This document shows, piece after piece, positions 1 through 9,781 of a stretch of DNA of 14,462 nucleotides. The notes beneath the pieces were generated by a model that had not been told where the DNA came from, made no database searches, and saw only the letters and a program-made list of their open reading frames with translations. The translations under genes and the position numbers were made by a program. The DNA comes from Dysgonamonadaceae bacterium (GTDB lineage: Bacteria; Bacteroidota; Bacteroidia; Bacteroidales; Azobacteroidaceae): positions 1-14,462 of the forward strand of contig JAIRKG010000075.1 in NCBI GenBank assembly GCA_031260235.1. The letters are read 5' to 3'. The stretch's first letter is position 1; each line of letters begins with the position of its first letter.

Positions 1-84
1 TGCAGAAATCCGTTTTAGCATATATTTTAAACAATTTAACCTGAATTATGTAAGTATTAACGCTGTTTAACAGACAAGATGGCA
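1..84. other. AT-rich non-coding stretch, nothing recognised
   Basis: This short AT-rich stretch lies left of the first composite repeat. I see no convincing reading frame, RNA gene or promoter pair. The rest of the gene-free first 526 bases is accounted for by the repeat at 85-421 and the ligA leader after it. Confidence 0.5.
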
Positions 85-421
85 GGATTGCCTCATCACC
101 CCCGTCATTGCGAGCCGCGTAGCAGTGAAGCAATCCGGAAAAAAAGGAACTGACTGTAGTATAACCTTTTCCAAGGCGAGGAGCATCTCCTGCACTGAGT
201 AGAGAGTAACTCCCTTCGGGAAGAGGGATCGCCTCCCTTCGGGAAGAGGGAGCACCTCCCTTCGGGAAGAGGGAGCATCTCCCTTCGGGAGGAGGGAGCA
301 TCTCCCTTCGGGAGGAGGGAGCGTCTCCTGCTTCGGGGAGAGAGTGTTTCCACTCTGGTAGGGAGACGACGTGACAGGGCTTTCTCTCTTGATTGTTTCG
401 GGCAAAGCCCTCGCAATGACG
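85..421 (+). repeat. composite palindromic repeat element (copy 1) upstream of ligA
   Basis: The left end carries GGATTGC (85-91) and GCAATCC (130-136) as inverted arms around CGTCATTGCGAG (103-114). The right end carries the exact reverse complement, CTCGCAATGACG (410-421), so the element is bracketed by a perfect 12-bp inverted repeat. Between the ends lies a tandem array of 23-bp hairpin units (about 187-349). The ends resemble the dispersed short palindromes with GTCATTGCGAG cores found in many bacterial genomes (from memory, not checked). It has no transposase, so it would be non-autonomous if mobile. Reading frames across it are low-complexity and switch frame with the 23-bp period, so I do not regard them as genes. 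The right end stops 36 nt before the -7 box of ligA, so the element could affect ligA expression, which is inference. Confidence 0.75.
187..349 (+). repeat. tandem array of 23-bp hairpin units
   Basis: Five near-identical contiguous 23-bp units lie at 210-232, 233-255, 256-278, 279-301 and 302-324. Each is CTCCCTTCGGGAAGAGGGAG (or GGGAGG in the middle) plus three bases such as CAC or CAT. Diverged units flank them at 187-209 and about 325-349. Each unit can fold as CTCCC/GGGAG, or more tightly as TCCC-TTC-GGGA. Units 1-3 share GAAGAG and units 4-5 share GAGGAG, which suggests stepwise local duplication. Copies are contiguous without unique spacers, so this is not a CRISPR array. Confidence 0.9.
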
Positions 422-457
422 TGTGGGGTAATAACGTAATGTTTCGCAACTATTTTG

Positions 458-465
458 TATCTTTG
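458..465 (+). promoter_or_regulatory. Bacteroidota -7 box (TATCTTTG) of the ligA cluster
   Basis: TATCTTTG matches the TAnnTTTG -7 consensus of the Bacteroidota primary sigma factor. I see no good TTTG -33 box at the expected distance. Transcription would begin around position 472, giving a leader of about 55 nt before the ligA start at 527. Confidence 0.55.
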
Positions 466-523
466 CAGTGCACAATTAAATTTATGAAGAAACTGTTGAA
501 CATCTTATTTCCAAACCAAATAA

Positions 524-3097
<2,574 letters not shown>

Positions 3098-3111
<14 letters not shown>

Positions 3112-3991
3112 TCTCAAAGGAATGGGGGTCGCTTTGATCACCCCTTTCAAGACAAACGGCGATGTTGATTTTCAAGCCTTGTCGCGTATAGTGGACTATC
3201 AGCTGCAAAACGGCACGGATTATCTTGCCGTTTTAGGCACGTCGGCAGAAACGCCCACTCTAACTTCCAATGAACAAAAAGAAATTACACAATTGGTTAT
3301 TGAGCAGGTAAACGGAAAGATTCCCATTGTACTGGGCGTTGGCGGTAACAACACACACGCGGTCGCCGAACGATTGAAGAATGACGATTTTTCAGGTATT
3401 GACGCTATCCTGTCAGTTGTTCCTTATTATAATAAACCTTCACAGGAAGGAATTTATCAGCATTACAAACAAATTGCCGATTCGACCTCTTTGCCGGTTG
3501 TTTTGTATAATGTTCCCGGTCGCACAGGTGTTAATATGTCGGCGGAAACAACTTTGCGACTGGCTCATGATTGCGAAAATATAGCAGGTGTGAAAGAAGC
3601 TTCCGGAAATATAATGCAAATCGGCGCCATTATCAAAAACAAGCCGCATGATTTTCAAGTGATTTCGGGCGACGACAGTATTGCATTTCCGTTGATTACG
3701 CTTGGTGCTGTCGGGGTTATTTCCGTGATTGGCAATGCTTTTCCGAAAGAATTTAGCCGGATAGTGCGCTTGGCTTTATCCGGCGATTATGCGAATGCAT
3801 TGCATATTCATCATAAATTTACGGAATTGTTTGAATTATTGTTTGTTGATGGCAATCCCGCCGGTGTGAAAAGCATTTTACACATAATGGGCTATATTGA
3901 AAATTCGCTCCGATTGCCGTTGCTTCCGACTCGTATCACCACTTATGAAAAAATTAAGGCTATTTTGCAGGAATTAAACATCAAGTGTTGA
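3098..3991 (+). CDS. dapA: 4-hydroxy-tetrahydrodipicolinate synthase DapA
   Basis: DapA condenses pyruvate with aspartate semialdehyde, the first committed step to meso-diaminopimelate and lysine. The 297 residues form one TIM barrel. Visible active-site residues are the Schiff-base Lys166 (GVKEASGN), Tyr137 and Arg142 (LYNVPGRTG), and Tyr111 (VPYYNKPSQEG). The first hydroxyl pair, Thr-Thr in E. coli (GTTGE), reads Thr48-Ser49 here (GTSAETPTL). That is a conservative change that keeps the hydroxyl relay. The start overlaps the preceding gene by 14 bases and gives the usual short N terminus before NLKGMGVALITPF. It is the last protein gene of the ligA cluster; the tRNA promoter begins just after its stop. 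A related aldolase such as N-acetylneuraminate lyase is unlikely given these motifs and the context. Confidence 0.96.
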
Positions 3992-4005
3992 TTTTACCGA
4001 TTTTT

Positions 4006-4035
4006 TTTGAAATTAAGCAAAAAAATATAACTTTG
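4006..4035 (+). promoter_or_regulatory. promoter of tRNA-Leu (TTTG - 18 nt - TAACTTTG)
   Basis: A TTTG -33 box at 4006-4009 and a TAACTTTG -7 box at 4028-4035 are 18 nt apart. They match the Bacteroidota housekeeping promoter consensus. The start would fall near 4042, about 12 nt before the mature tRNA 5' end. This is the best two-box promoter in the window. Confidence 0.75.
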
Positions 4036-4053
4036 CACCTGCAAAATAAGAAA

Positions 4054-4137
4054 GCCCGGATGGCGGAATTGGTAGACGCGCTAGTTTCAGGGACTAGTGT
4101 CCGCAAGGATGTGCAGGTTCGAGTCCTGTTCCGGGTA
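4054..4137 (+). tRNA. tRNA-Leu (anticodon CAG)
   Basis: This is an 84-nt class II tRNA. The acceptor stem pairs GCCCGGA (4054-4060) with TCCGGGT (4130-4136), followed by discriminator A4137, as expected for leucine. The anticodon stem CTAGT/ACTAG encloses the loop TTCAGGG, so the anticodon is CAG, reading CUG. The long variable arm TCC-GCAA-GGA is the type expected of Leu. The T arm is GCAGG-TTCGAGT-CCTGT with the TTCGA core. The 3' CCA is not encoded, because the gene continues as CAA. It has its own promoter directly upstream and sits between dapA and a convergently transcribed peptidase gene. Confidence 0.97.
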
Positions 4138-4318
4138 CAAAGAGAAAATGCTACAAAACATTCCGATTAATCCCTTTCCAAATCATCAATTACATTTTCA
4201 GTAACCATTCAGCTATAACAAGCAACACAATTCAAAGCTTTCAACATTGGAGTGAAAAACCGCTTAGGCTTAGTGCAGAAAGTTGCGCAGGCTTAGAAAG
4301 GAATAAAAGTTTATTTAA

Positions 4319-6406
4319 TTACTTCAACCATTCATCAAACCAGCGGAAAAACTCACGTTGGAAGAGAATCCCGTTCTGCGGCTGCAAAATCCAGTGGTTT
4401 TCGTTTGGGAAGACTATCATCCGCGAAGGAATTCCACGCAGTTGCGCCGCATTAAAAACCATCATTCCCTGTGACGCCAGAATCCGGTAGTCCAATTCTC
4501 CGCAACTGACGGCGATTGGCGTATCCCATTTATCCACAAACCGGTGCGGCGAATTGGCATAACTGTTCCGCACCGTTTTATTGGATTTGTCCCAGAACGC
4601 GCCTCCCAAATCCCAGTTGGGAAACCATATCTCGTCGGTTTCCAAATACATGGCTTCCAGATTAAAAATTCCGGCATGTGCCCAAAAAGCTTTGAAACGT
4701 TTATCGTGATGTCCCGCCAGCCAATAGACCGAAAAACCGCCGTAGCTTGCGCCCGTACATCCCAAGCGGGTTTCATCAACGTATGGTTCTTTTGCCAAAG
4801 CGTCTATTGCCGAAAGGTAATCCTTCATGTTTTGTCCCCCATAGTCGCCGCTGATTTGTTCGTTCCACGCCTGTCCGAATCCCGGAAGTCCCCTTCGGTT
4901 GGGCGCAACGATGATATAATCGTGAGCCGCCATCATTTGAAAGTTCCAGCGTAACGACCAGAACTGACCTACCATATTCTGGGGACCTCCCTCGCAGAAT
5001 AGCAGCGCCGGATATTTCCTGTTCGTATCAAAATCGGGAGGATAGATAACCCAAACCAGCATGTTTTGGTTGTCGGTGGTTTTTATCCAGCGCGGCTCCA
5101 CTTGTCCCATCGTGATTTGAGAAAGAATATCGGCGTTTTCTTGAGAAACATTTATACCCTCCGCCCCCTCGATAAGAGGCATAACATAAACTTCACTCGG
5201 AGCAGACATGGATTGCCGCAACCCAACCAAATATCCGCCTGCACAAGCCAATGAAATGAAATCGTGCTGCCCGTGCGTAATTTGCCGGATATCCTTATTT
5301 GAATCAGGTATGCCGACACTGAAAATCTGAACGGTTCCCTGTATGCTGCAAAGCGTATAAATCTCCGATGAGGCGTCGTTCCAACAAAAATCGTCGGTAT
5401 TGTAATCAAAAAACTCGGTCGGGTAATATTTTTCTCCCGTAGCCAAGTCTACGACAAAAAGGCGGTTTTTGTCCGATTCGTAACCGTCGCGTTCCATGCT
5501 TTGCCAGGCAAGATATTTCCCGTCGGGCGAAAATTTCGGGTTCATGTCGTAGCCCATCATGCCTTCCGTCATGTTGGCTGTTTCTTTAGTTTCCGTATTA
5601 TAGAAATAAATGTCCGAATTGGTGGACACTGCATATTCTTTTCCGGTCTTTTTACGGGAAGTGTAAGCGACAATCTTGCTGTCGGGCGACCAGTCCAGTT
5701 GTTCAATGCCGCCGAAAGGTTTCATCGGCGCTTCAAAAGGTTCGCCGTCCATAATATCAACGATATTGGACAAACTTTTGCCGTCATAATCGGCAATGAA
5801 CGGATGAGGAATGGTTTCCACCCATTCGTCCCAATGTTTATACATCAGGTTGTCGATAATCCTTCCGCTGGTTTTATCCAAGTCGGGATATTTATCGACG
5901 CTCTTTTCAAACGCTTTTACCTGACTGATAAACAGTATTTTTTTTCCGTCAGGCGAATATTGAAAGCCTTCGACTCCTTTTTCGTAGCGGCTGATTTGCG
6001 TGCGCTCACTCCCGTCGGGATTCATTTCCCATATTTGAGAATCATACAGGAAAGCGATTTTCCGACCGTTTTTAATCCATTGAGGTTCGCTTTCGCTTTT
6101 GGGTGAAAACGTAATTTGCTTTTTACCGCTACCGTCTGTTCCAACGGTAAACAACTCTTTGTTACGCTTGTTCAAAGCAATGTCGGTATAAGCCACCGCA
6201 TACACAATCGTTTTCCCGTCCGGCGAAACGGACGGACTGCCCACCTGCCCCAGCGTTTGGAGAATTTCAGCCGACAAGCGTCTGTCTTTAACTTCTATCG
6301 GTTTTTTCCCGATAATAACATCCGAAGAAGCGTCGGATGCTCCTTCTTTCAGATTACAAGATGGTAGAACTGCTGCAAGTATCATAACGAATATTGTCTT
6401 TTTCAT
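4319..6406 (-). CDS. S9 family serine peptidase, DPP5-like, putative lipoprotein
   Basis: This 695-residue protein has a short hydrophobic N-terminal signal ending in LPSC, with Cys17 as the likely lipidated residue (Pro at -2 is unusual), so it should be exported and membrane-anchored. Residues about 45-430 hold repeated beta-propeller blades with SPDGK motifs (61-65, 151-155, 293-297). Residues about 440-695 form the alpha/beta-hydrolase domain with the GASYGG nucleophile elbow (Ser554), Asp639 (GELDYR) and His671 (ENHW). The Ser-Asp-His spacing (85 and 32) equals what I recall for Porphyromonas gingivalis dipeptidyl peptidase 5, so removal of N-terminal dipeptides is a reasonable guess. 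Acylaminoacyl peptidase is the alternative. It is a single-gene unit with its own promoter box. It is convergent to the tRNA and co-directional with nadE, from which a composite repeat separates it. Confidence 0.92.
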   Translation of the reverse strand: MKKTIFVMILAAVLPSCNLKEGASDASSDVIIGKKPIEVKDRRLSAEILQTLGQVGSPSVSPDGKTIVYAVAYTDIALNKRNKELFTVGTDGSGKKQITFSPKSESEPQWIKNGRKIAFLYDSQIWEMNPDGSERTQISRYEKGVEGFQYSPDGKKILFISQVKAFEKSVDKYPDLDKTSGRIIDNLMYKHWDEWVETIPHPFIADYDGKSLSNIVDIMDGEPFEAPMKPFGGIEQLDWSPDSKIVAYTSRKKTGKEYAVSTNSDIYFYNTETKETANMTEGMMGYDMNPKFSPDGKYLAWQSMERDGYESDKNRLFVVDLATGEKYYPTEFFDYNTDDFCWNDASSEIYTLCSIQGTVQIFSVGIPDSNKDIRQITHGQHDFISLACAGGYLVGLRQSMSAPSEVYVMPLIEGAEGINVSQENADILSQITMGQVEPRWIKTTDNQNMLVWVIYPPDFDTNRKYPALLFCEGGPQNMVGQFWSLRWNFQMMAAHDYIIVAPNRRGLPGFGQAWNEQISGDYGGQNMKDYLSAIDALAKEPYVDETRLGCTGASYGGFSVYWLAGHHDKRFKAFWAHAGIFNLEAMYLETDEIWFPNWDLGGAFWDKSNKTVRNSYANSPHRFVDKWDTPIAVSCGELDYRILASQGMMVFNAAQLRGIPSRMIVFPNENHWILQPQNGILFQREFFRWFDEWLK

Positions 6407-6457
6407 ATTTATTTGTTTTCGGAATTATTCCATAGAATATTGTTTGTATTCCCGTTA

Positions 6458-6465
6458 CAAAGATA
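6458..6465 (-). promoter_or_regulatory. -7 box (TATCTTTG, minus strand) of the S9 peptidase gene
   Basis: Read on the minus strand this is TATCTTTG, with a weak TTTC at 6487-6490 in the -33 position, 21 nt upstream. The box lies about 50 nt before the peptidase ATG. The surrounding TTGTATCTTTG is identical over 11 bases to the ligA promoter region at 455-465. Confidence 0.6.
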
Positions 6466-6507
6466 CAAGTTATTTTGATATACTCTGAAATCCGGAAAAC
6501 CCACAGG

Positions 6508-6719
6508 CGTCATTCCCCATCTTTAAAAGAAAGTTCTTTATCTTAAAGGAATGTTCCTTTTGCCGTAAGGAATGTTCCTTTTGCCGTAAGGAATGTTCCT
6601 TTTGCCGTAAGGAATGTTCCTTTTGTCGTAAGGAATGTTCCTTATCTTTAAAAGAAGGTTCTTTTATCTTAAAAGAATGTTTCTTTATGGATTGCTTCGG
6701 GCGAAGCCTTCGCAAATCC
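6508..6719 (-). repeat. composite palindromic repeat element (copy 2) between nadE and the S9 peptidase gene
   Basis: On the minus strand the element begins with GGATTTGCGAAGGCTTCGCC and runs on to GCAATCC (6719 down to 6689). It continues through an array of eight 21-bp palindromic units and ends with GGGGAATGACG at 6508. This is the same order of parts as copy 1 at 85-421 on the plus strand. GCGAAGCCTTCGC (6701-6713) is a perfect 6-bp inverted repeat around one base. The first end is translated as the C terminus of NadE, and the last end stops 42 nt before the -7 box of the peptidase gene. Copied hairpins may also end or stabilise the nadE transcript. Confidence 0.75.
6526..6687 (-). repeat. 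array of eight 21-bp palindromic units (AAGGAA-nn-TTCCTT)
   Basis: Palindrome cores start at 6526, 6546, 6567, 6588, 6609, 6630, 6651 and 6672, a period of 21 bp with one interval of 20. Units 2-6 have the core AAGGAATGTTCCTT; units 2-4 have the linker TTGCCGT and unit 5 has TTGTCGT. The outer units read AAAGAA-AG-TTCTTT (6526-6539), AAAAGAA-GG-TTCTTTT (6650-6665) and AAAGAA-TGT-TTCTTT (6672-6686). Both arms changed together, so each outer unit still forms a full stem. On the minus strand the frame is open and would encode the heptad HSLRQKE, but I regard that as a consequence of the 21-bp period. No spacers, so not CRISPR. Confidence 0.9.
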
Positions 6720-8634
6720 ACCCCTCCACCGAAGCATCGCTCGGCATCCGCCAGTCGCCTCGCGGAGAGAGATTGACAGACCCGACTTTCGGACCGTCGG
6801 GAATACAGCTACGCTTGAACTGCTGACTGAAAAACCGGCTGTAGAAAACATTCATCCATTTCAAAATCGCATCGTTAGTATATGCGTTGCGAAACGCTTG
6901 CCGAGCCAAAAACGCAATTTTCGCAGGACTGAATCCGTAACGCAAGGTATAAAACAGGAAAAAATCGTGCAATTCGTAAGGACCGACCACGTCTTCGGTA
7001 AACTGGGTCATTTGTCCTTTCGCGTCGGCGGGAAGCAGTTCGGGACTGATCGGGGTTTCAAGGATATCAAGCAAAGTTGCGCGGGTGGAATCGTCCATCT
7101 GATTGTCCGCCACCCATCTGACCAAATGGCGAACGAGGGTTTTCGGAATACCGCTATTCACGGCATACATCGAAATATGATCGCCGTTGTAGGTTGTCCA
7201 ACCCAGTGCCAATTCCGACAAATCGCCGGTTCCGACTACCAGTCCGTTTGTTTGATTGGCAATATCCATCAAGATTTGCGTGCGTTCGCGAGCCTGAATA
7301 TTTTCGTAAGTTACGTCGTGGATGGACGGGTCATGCCCAATGTCTCTGAAATGTTGTTCGCAGGCAGCGGTAATACTGATTTCCTGCGCCGTAATGCCCA
7401 AAACGTCCATCAAATGAAGCGCGTTCATGCAGGTGCGGTTCGTCGTTCCAAAGCCGGGCATCGTTATTCCATGAATCGTTTTGCGAGGAAAGCCTAATTT
7501 ATCGACGGTTTTCACGCAAACTTGCAATGCCAGCGTGGAATCCAGACCGCCGGATATGCCGATTACCAGAGACTTTACGCCGGTATGAACCATCCGTTTG
7601 GCTAATCCGGATACCTGGATTGAGAAAATTTCCCCGCAACTTTCATTATAGTTTTCGGTTGCCGGAATAAAAGGCGCAGGATTAACCGCGCGGTATAATT
7701 CCGAATAACGGGATTTGGTTTTTTCTTCCTTACAGATAATGATTTCCCTGTAATTATCGGGTGCGGGACGGCTGATGAAAGTCGTGTTTTTCTTTCTTTC
7801 GGCGTTCAACAGTTCGAGGTCTATTTCGTTGATAATTAACTGTTCGTCGAATTGAAACCGTTTGGATTCCGCGAGCAACCGGCCGTTTTCGTAAATATAG
7901 GCATTGCCGGAATAAACCAAATCGGTCGATGATTCCCCAAAGCCTGCCGCCGCATAAATATATGCCGCATGGCAACGGGCAGATTGCTGACAAATCAAAG
8001 ATTTAACGTAATGCTGTTTCCCTGTCAGTTCGTCGCTTGCCGAAAGATTGAAAAGCGCCTGAGCGCCTGCCGTCGCATGGTAAGAACTCGGCGGAATGAC
8101 CGACCAAACATCTTCGCAGATTTCGACGGCAAATTTTGCGCCGTCGAAATTGAACAGTAAATTGGCGCCAAAAGGGGCTGTATCACCGGCATAGTTGACG
8201 TCGATAGCGGGAATATCCAAACGGTAAGGCTCGAACCAGCGTTTTTCGTAAAACTCCGAATAATTGGGGAGATAGACTTTCGGCACAATGCCGCAAATTT
8301 TGCCTTTCCGGCAAACGACGGCGCAATTGTAGAGCTTGGAATTGAGTTCGACCGGAGCGCCGACAATGAAAGTGATCGGAGACCATTTTTCCGATTCTTT
8401 TTTCAAATGTTCCACCGCTTTTTCGGCTTCCTGCGTCAAGGTTTCCTGAAAAAACAGATCGGCACAGGTATAAGCCGTAACAGACAATTCGGGAAAGCAG
8501 ACGATTTCGACTTGGCTGTCGATGGCTTTCCTGATTAAGTTTTCGATTTGCTTGATGTTGAAACGGCAGTTTGCCACCTTGACTTGCGGGATTGCTGCTG
8601 CAACGCGATAAAATCCATGATCGAGTGTATTCAT
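6685..8634 (-). CDS. nadE: glutamine-dependent NAD+ synthetase NadE
   Basis: NadE makes NAD+ from nicotinic acid adenine dinucleotide and ATP, taking ammonia from glutamine. The 649 residues match the two-domain form. An N-terminal nitrilase-type glutaminase (about 8-290) carries the triad Glu49 (CFPELS), Lys119 (PKVYLPNY) and Cys173 (EICEDVW). A C-terminal synthetase (about 330-640) carries the ATP-pyrophosphatase loop SGGLDS (361-366) and GTGDLSELALGW. The ATG overlaps the stop of the upstream acyltransferase gene by 4 bases (ATGA), so it is the last gene of the operon. After the conserved RGDWRMPSDAS the final eleven codons (WICEGFARSNP) fall inside the palindromic end of the composite repeat. 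The TAA stop comes from its first hairpin unit, so the natural C terminus appears to have been replaced. Catalytic parts are intact. Confidence 0.97.
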   Translation of the reverse strand: MNTLDHGFYRVAAAIPQVKVANCRFNIKQIENLIRKAIDSQVEIVCFPELSVTAYTCADLFFQETLTQEAEKAVEHLKKESEKWSPITFIVGAPVELNSKLYNCAVVCRKGKICGIVPKVYLPNYSEFYEKRWFEPYRLDIPAIDVNYAGDTAPFGANLLFNFDGAKFAVEICEDVWSVIPPSSYHATAGAQALFNLSASDELTGKQHYVKSLICQQSARCHAAYIYAAAGFGESSTDLVYSGNAYIYENGRLLAESKRFQFDEQLIINEIDLELLNAERKKNTTFISRPAPDNYREIIICKEEKTKSRYSELYRAVNPAPFIPATENYNESCGEIFSIQVSGLAKRMVHTGVKSLVIGISGGLDSTLALQVCVKTVDKLGFPRKTIHGITMPGFGTTNRTCMNALHLMDVLGITAQEISITAACEQHFRDIGHDPSIHDVTYENIQARERTQILMDIANQTNGLVVGTGDLSELALGWTTYNGDHISMYAVNSGIPKTLVRHLVRWVADNQMDDSTRATLLDILETPISPELLPADAKGQMTQFTEDVVGPYELHDFFLFYTLRYGFSPAKIAFLARQAFRNAYTNDAILKWMNVFYSRFFSQQFKRSCIPDGPKVGSVNLSPRGDWRMPSDASVEGWICEGFARSNP

Positions 8635-9779
8635 TTGATTGACAGTTGATTTTTAACCGGATTAGCATACATTTCCAATATTTTTTCCGTCAGGAAAGGA
8701 ATATCTTTGTTCGGCAGGTCAATTTTTTCCAATTGTTTTTGCAGGTAATTATCAAATATTTTTTCATCGCCGGAAGTATATTTTTCCCTGAAAAAACCTT
8801 GTCCCCACAGGCGGCTATATGCGATATAATTCACCGGATAGAATTGGTAATTCACAAAAATTTCACGATCAATTAATTGGGAGATTTGTGGTGCTAATTT
8901 ATTTCTGTTCAAACTTTTGTCCAACTTTTCCAATTGGGGATTAATGGGTTTTCCGACCCTGAAACAGATGTTTCCATTAAATCCGAATAGACCCGTTTGC
9001 ATGTTTATCAAATCGTCGCTGCGCAATTTCACAAAATCAGGATTGTCTCTTTTTTGTTGAAACTCCCTGGCTTTCAAGTAATCGCAAGGGTCGTATTCAT
9101 ACGACAGCGAAACGGGAGTAATATTCAGTTCACGAATATTTTCCAAAAAATCTTTATCGCCACCCATCGCCAGCATTTTCAAAAGGCTGTCCTGCGTGCG
9201 GTCGTTGGAATCTTTGGCGCGTCCTTCCCGCTGGGCAATCCAGATTGATTTTTTCTCGCTTTTGAAGGCAAGATGAATGTATTGCGAAAGCGTCTGCGAA
9301 GCCTCAAGCATTTGCCGGCCTGAAATGCCCCGCTTGACGATAAAACTTTTGTTCAGCCTGACCAGATCTTCTATCCAGGACGAAAGCATCAGGTTGTCGC
9401 CGATGGCTATTTCCGGCGTGGCAAAACCGTTATTCATCAGCAGAATACTTAAAATAGAGGCGTCGAGAATAATATCGCGGTGGTTGGAAATATACAAATG
9501 GGGCGAGTTCCGCGAAATATTTTCAAAACCTGCGCCGGTCAGGCTCGTCGTTTTTTTGTCAATCAGCGTAATCACCACCGAGTTGATGATTTCAATCTGA
9601 ATATCATCGACATTCTCGACATGCGAGATTCGAGATTTGAACGTTTCCCATTCGATTTCGGGGAAAAATTTAGTCGTATATTCCCGAAGTCGGGGATTTT
9701 CAAAAAGGCGTTTAATAATGGATGCCACTTCGCTGTCGTTGTAGGGACGAATATCGTCAAACGCAGGGTTTGTTTCCAT
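8631..9779 (-). CDS. PlsC-like 1-acylglycerol-3-phosphate acyltransferase family protein
   Basis: This 382-residue protein carries PlsC/GPAT-type acyltransferase motifs. The first is SNHRDIILD (98-106), with His100 as the likely catalytic base. Its acidic partner is Asp102 or Asp106 rather than the canonical HX4D spacing. FIVKRG (146-151) and REGRAKD (184-190) correspond to the substrate-binding FxxR and EGR/EGT blocks. It should transfer an acyl chain from acyl-CoA or acyl-ACP to a glycerol-phosphate or related lipid at the inner membrane. The exact substrate cannot be read from sequence. There is no clear transmembrane helix. The start follows the ddl stop by two bases and its N terminus (DIRPYND) looks like related Bacteroidales proteins I recall; its stop overlaps the nadE start. 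Part of the PASTA-rluD-ddl-acyltransferase-nadE operon. Confidence 0.85.
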   Translation of the reverse strand: METNPAFDDIRPYNDSEVASIIKRLFENPRLREYTTKFFPEIEWETFKSRISHVENVDDIQIEIINSVVITLIDKKTTSLTGAGFENISRNSPHLYISNHRDIILDASILSILLMNNGFATPEIAIGDNLMLSSWIEDLVRLNKSFIVKRGISGRQMLEASQTLSQYIHLAFKSEKKSIWIAQREGRAKDSNDRTQDSLLKMLAMGGDKDFLENIRELNITPVSLSYEYDPCDYLKAREFQQKRDNPDFVKLRSDDLINMQTGLFGFNGNICFRVGKPINPQLEKLDKSLNRNKLAPQISQLIDREIFVNYQFYPVNYIAYSRLWGQGFFREKYTSGDEKIFDNYLQKQLEKIDLPNKDIPFLTEKILEMYANPVKNQLSIK

Positions 9780-9781
9780 AA

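Noticed and set aside
187..349. CRISPR-like array
   Set aside because: Units are contiguous 23-mers with no unique spacers and no cas genes in the window.
67..449. Minus-strand frames of 112-114 residues across the first repeat array (PLPEGR, LFPKG, SSRRE patterns)
   Set aside because: The pattern is the 23-bp unit read in three rotating frames. There is no ribosome-binding site, no recognisable domain, and two overlapping frames are equally open.
4260..4300. Imperfect GCTTAG repeats and a possible small structure between the tRNA and the peptidase gene
   Set aside because: Only three short copies with irregular spacing; no stable stem or known RNA pattern.
4302..4317. AATAAA-AG-TTTATT palindrome as terminator of the S9 peptidase gene
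   Set aside because: The stem is only A-T pairs with a two-base loop and lies at the stop codon; too weak to call a terminator.
5501..6106. Plus-strand frame of 201 residues opposite the S9 peptidase gene
   Set aside because: It lies entirely within a well-supported gene with catalytic motifs on the other strand; no family resemblance or start signal.
6470..6721. Minus-strand frame with HSLRQKE heptads, possibly a coiled-coil peptide
   Set aside because: Heptads follow automatically from the 21-bp period. The frame begins inside nadE and spans the repeat into the peptidase promoter. Paired arm changes point to selection on the palindrome, not on a peptide.
6898..7497. Plus-strand frame of 199 residues opposite nadE
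   Set aside because: It is antisense to the conserved synthetase domain of NadE and lacks any recognisable motif.
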